A DNA stretch of 31,561 bases from DASXZH01 sp036502005 (GTDB taxonomy: Bacteria; Armatimonadota; Fimbriimonadia; Fimbriimonadales; Fimbriimonadaceae): assembly GCA_036502005.1 (NCBI GenBank), contig DASXZH010000065.1:1-31561 (forward strand), in the 5' to 3' direction. Shown in pieces: positions 31,443 to 31,561 of this stretch. Both the position numbers and the translations under genes were made by a program. The notes below the pieces were generated by a model, which searched no databases, had not been told where the DNA came from, and saw nothing but the letters and a program-made list of their open reading frames with translations. The first letter of the stretch is position 1, and each line of letters opens with the position of its first letter.

Positions 31443-31561
31443 CTTGTCGTTATACACATTTTTCATAGGGTAGTGGTTCGTCCTTGCCTTTGGCGGCATG
31501 CCATGGAGGGTGTGCAAATGGGATTAACGATGGAGTCCAAGGAATGGGCTGAGCATCAATT
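31443..31561 (+). mobile_element. Left end of a Tn5/IS50-like insertion sequence (IS4 family), cut by window edge
   Basis: CTTGTCGTTATACACATTT at 31443-31461 shares the core TTATACACAT with the outer and mosaic ends of Tn5/IS50. Sixty to eighty bases further in, a ribosome binding site and the start of a transposase-like ORF follow. The preceding sequence (to about 31433) is an interrupted copy of the family A repeat that is complete at 17174-17357, consistent with insertion into it. The 9 bases before the end, 31434-31442 (CCTTCCGGG), are the expected target duplication. Confidence 0.65.
31518..31561 (+). CDS. IS4-family (Tn5-like) transposase, N-terminal fragment
   Basis: The last 44 bases encode MGLTMESKEWAEHQ and run off the edge. 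GGAGG lies 8 bases before this ATG, favouring it over the ATG at 31503. The EWAEHQ pattern matches the start of Tn5-type transposases, whose N-terminal DNA-binding domain begins with a WA..(F/N)(F) segment followed by LGDxRRT. Only 14 residues are visible, so the call leans on the adjacent Tn5-like terminal sequence. Confidence 0.55.
   Translation, partial: MGLTMESKEWAEHQ

Overview
The window reads as chromosomal DNA of a Gram-negative-type bacterium outside the well-studied phyla. My best guess is Armatimonadota (Fimbriimonas-like), with Acidobacteriota or Planctomycetota relatives as alternatives. This rests on family content, not on any search: a secreted multihaem protein of the photosynthetic-reaction-centre cytochrome family, two TPR proteins with the CLNDRDTL signature that I know from planctomycete-like genomes, metabolic genes scattered singly (sucD without sucC, trpE without trpG), many short inverted intergenic repeats, and a mix of Shine-Dalgarno starts and apparently leaderless starts.

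Layout. 1-2580 (minus): the translation operon rpsB-tsf-pyrH-frr (frr cut by the left edge), coupled by 1-base stop/start overlaps at two junctions. 2854-4849 (plus): three tandem paralogous secreted proteins of unknown function, closed by a strong hairpin. 4943-9333: a small KGG-type stress protein, sucD, two paralogous TPR membrane proteins, and a YcxB-like membrane protein. 9481-12292 (minus): a probable acyl-CoA or leucine catabolic pair (LiuC-like crotonase plus a biotin carboxylase subunit lacking a biotin carrier domain) behind a small secreted protein. 12499-13962: trpE. 14100-17133: an AI-2E family transporter flanked by two small genes, then the dihaem cytochrome.

17440-25534 is the most coherent block: a divergent reductive pyrimidine catabolism locus. 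HydA, PreA and PreT (minus) convert uracil or thymine to the N-carbamoyl-beta-amino acid. An aldo/keto reductase, a class III aminotransferase and the CoA-acylating dehydrogenase MmsA (plus) would take beta-alanine to malonate semialdehyde and acetyl-CoA. The beta-ureidopropionase step is not encoded here. A 14-bp perfect palindrome sits over the preT start region, next to the divergent promoter.

25535-31561 is accessory in character: a small secreted protein, a Doc/Fic-like toxin homologue with a degraded catalytic motif and a candidate partner ORF, a 590-residue secreted two-part protein with an esterase-like Ser motif, and a large GT-C-like membrane protein. At the extreme right edge is what looks like the left end of a Tn5/IS50-like (IS4 family) insertion sequence. 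Intergenic spaces are rich in at least four families of short repeats. No tRNA, rRNA or CRISPR array was seen.
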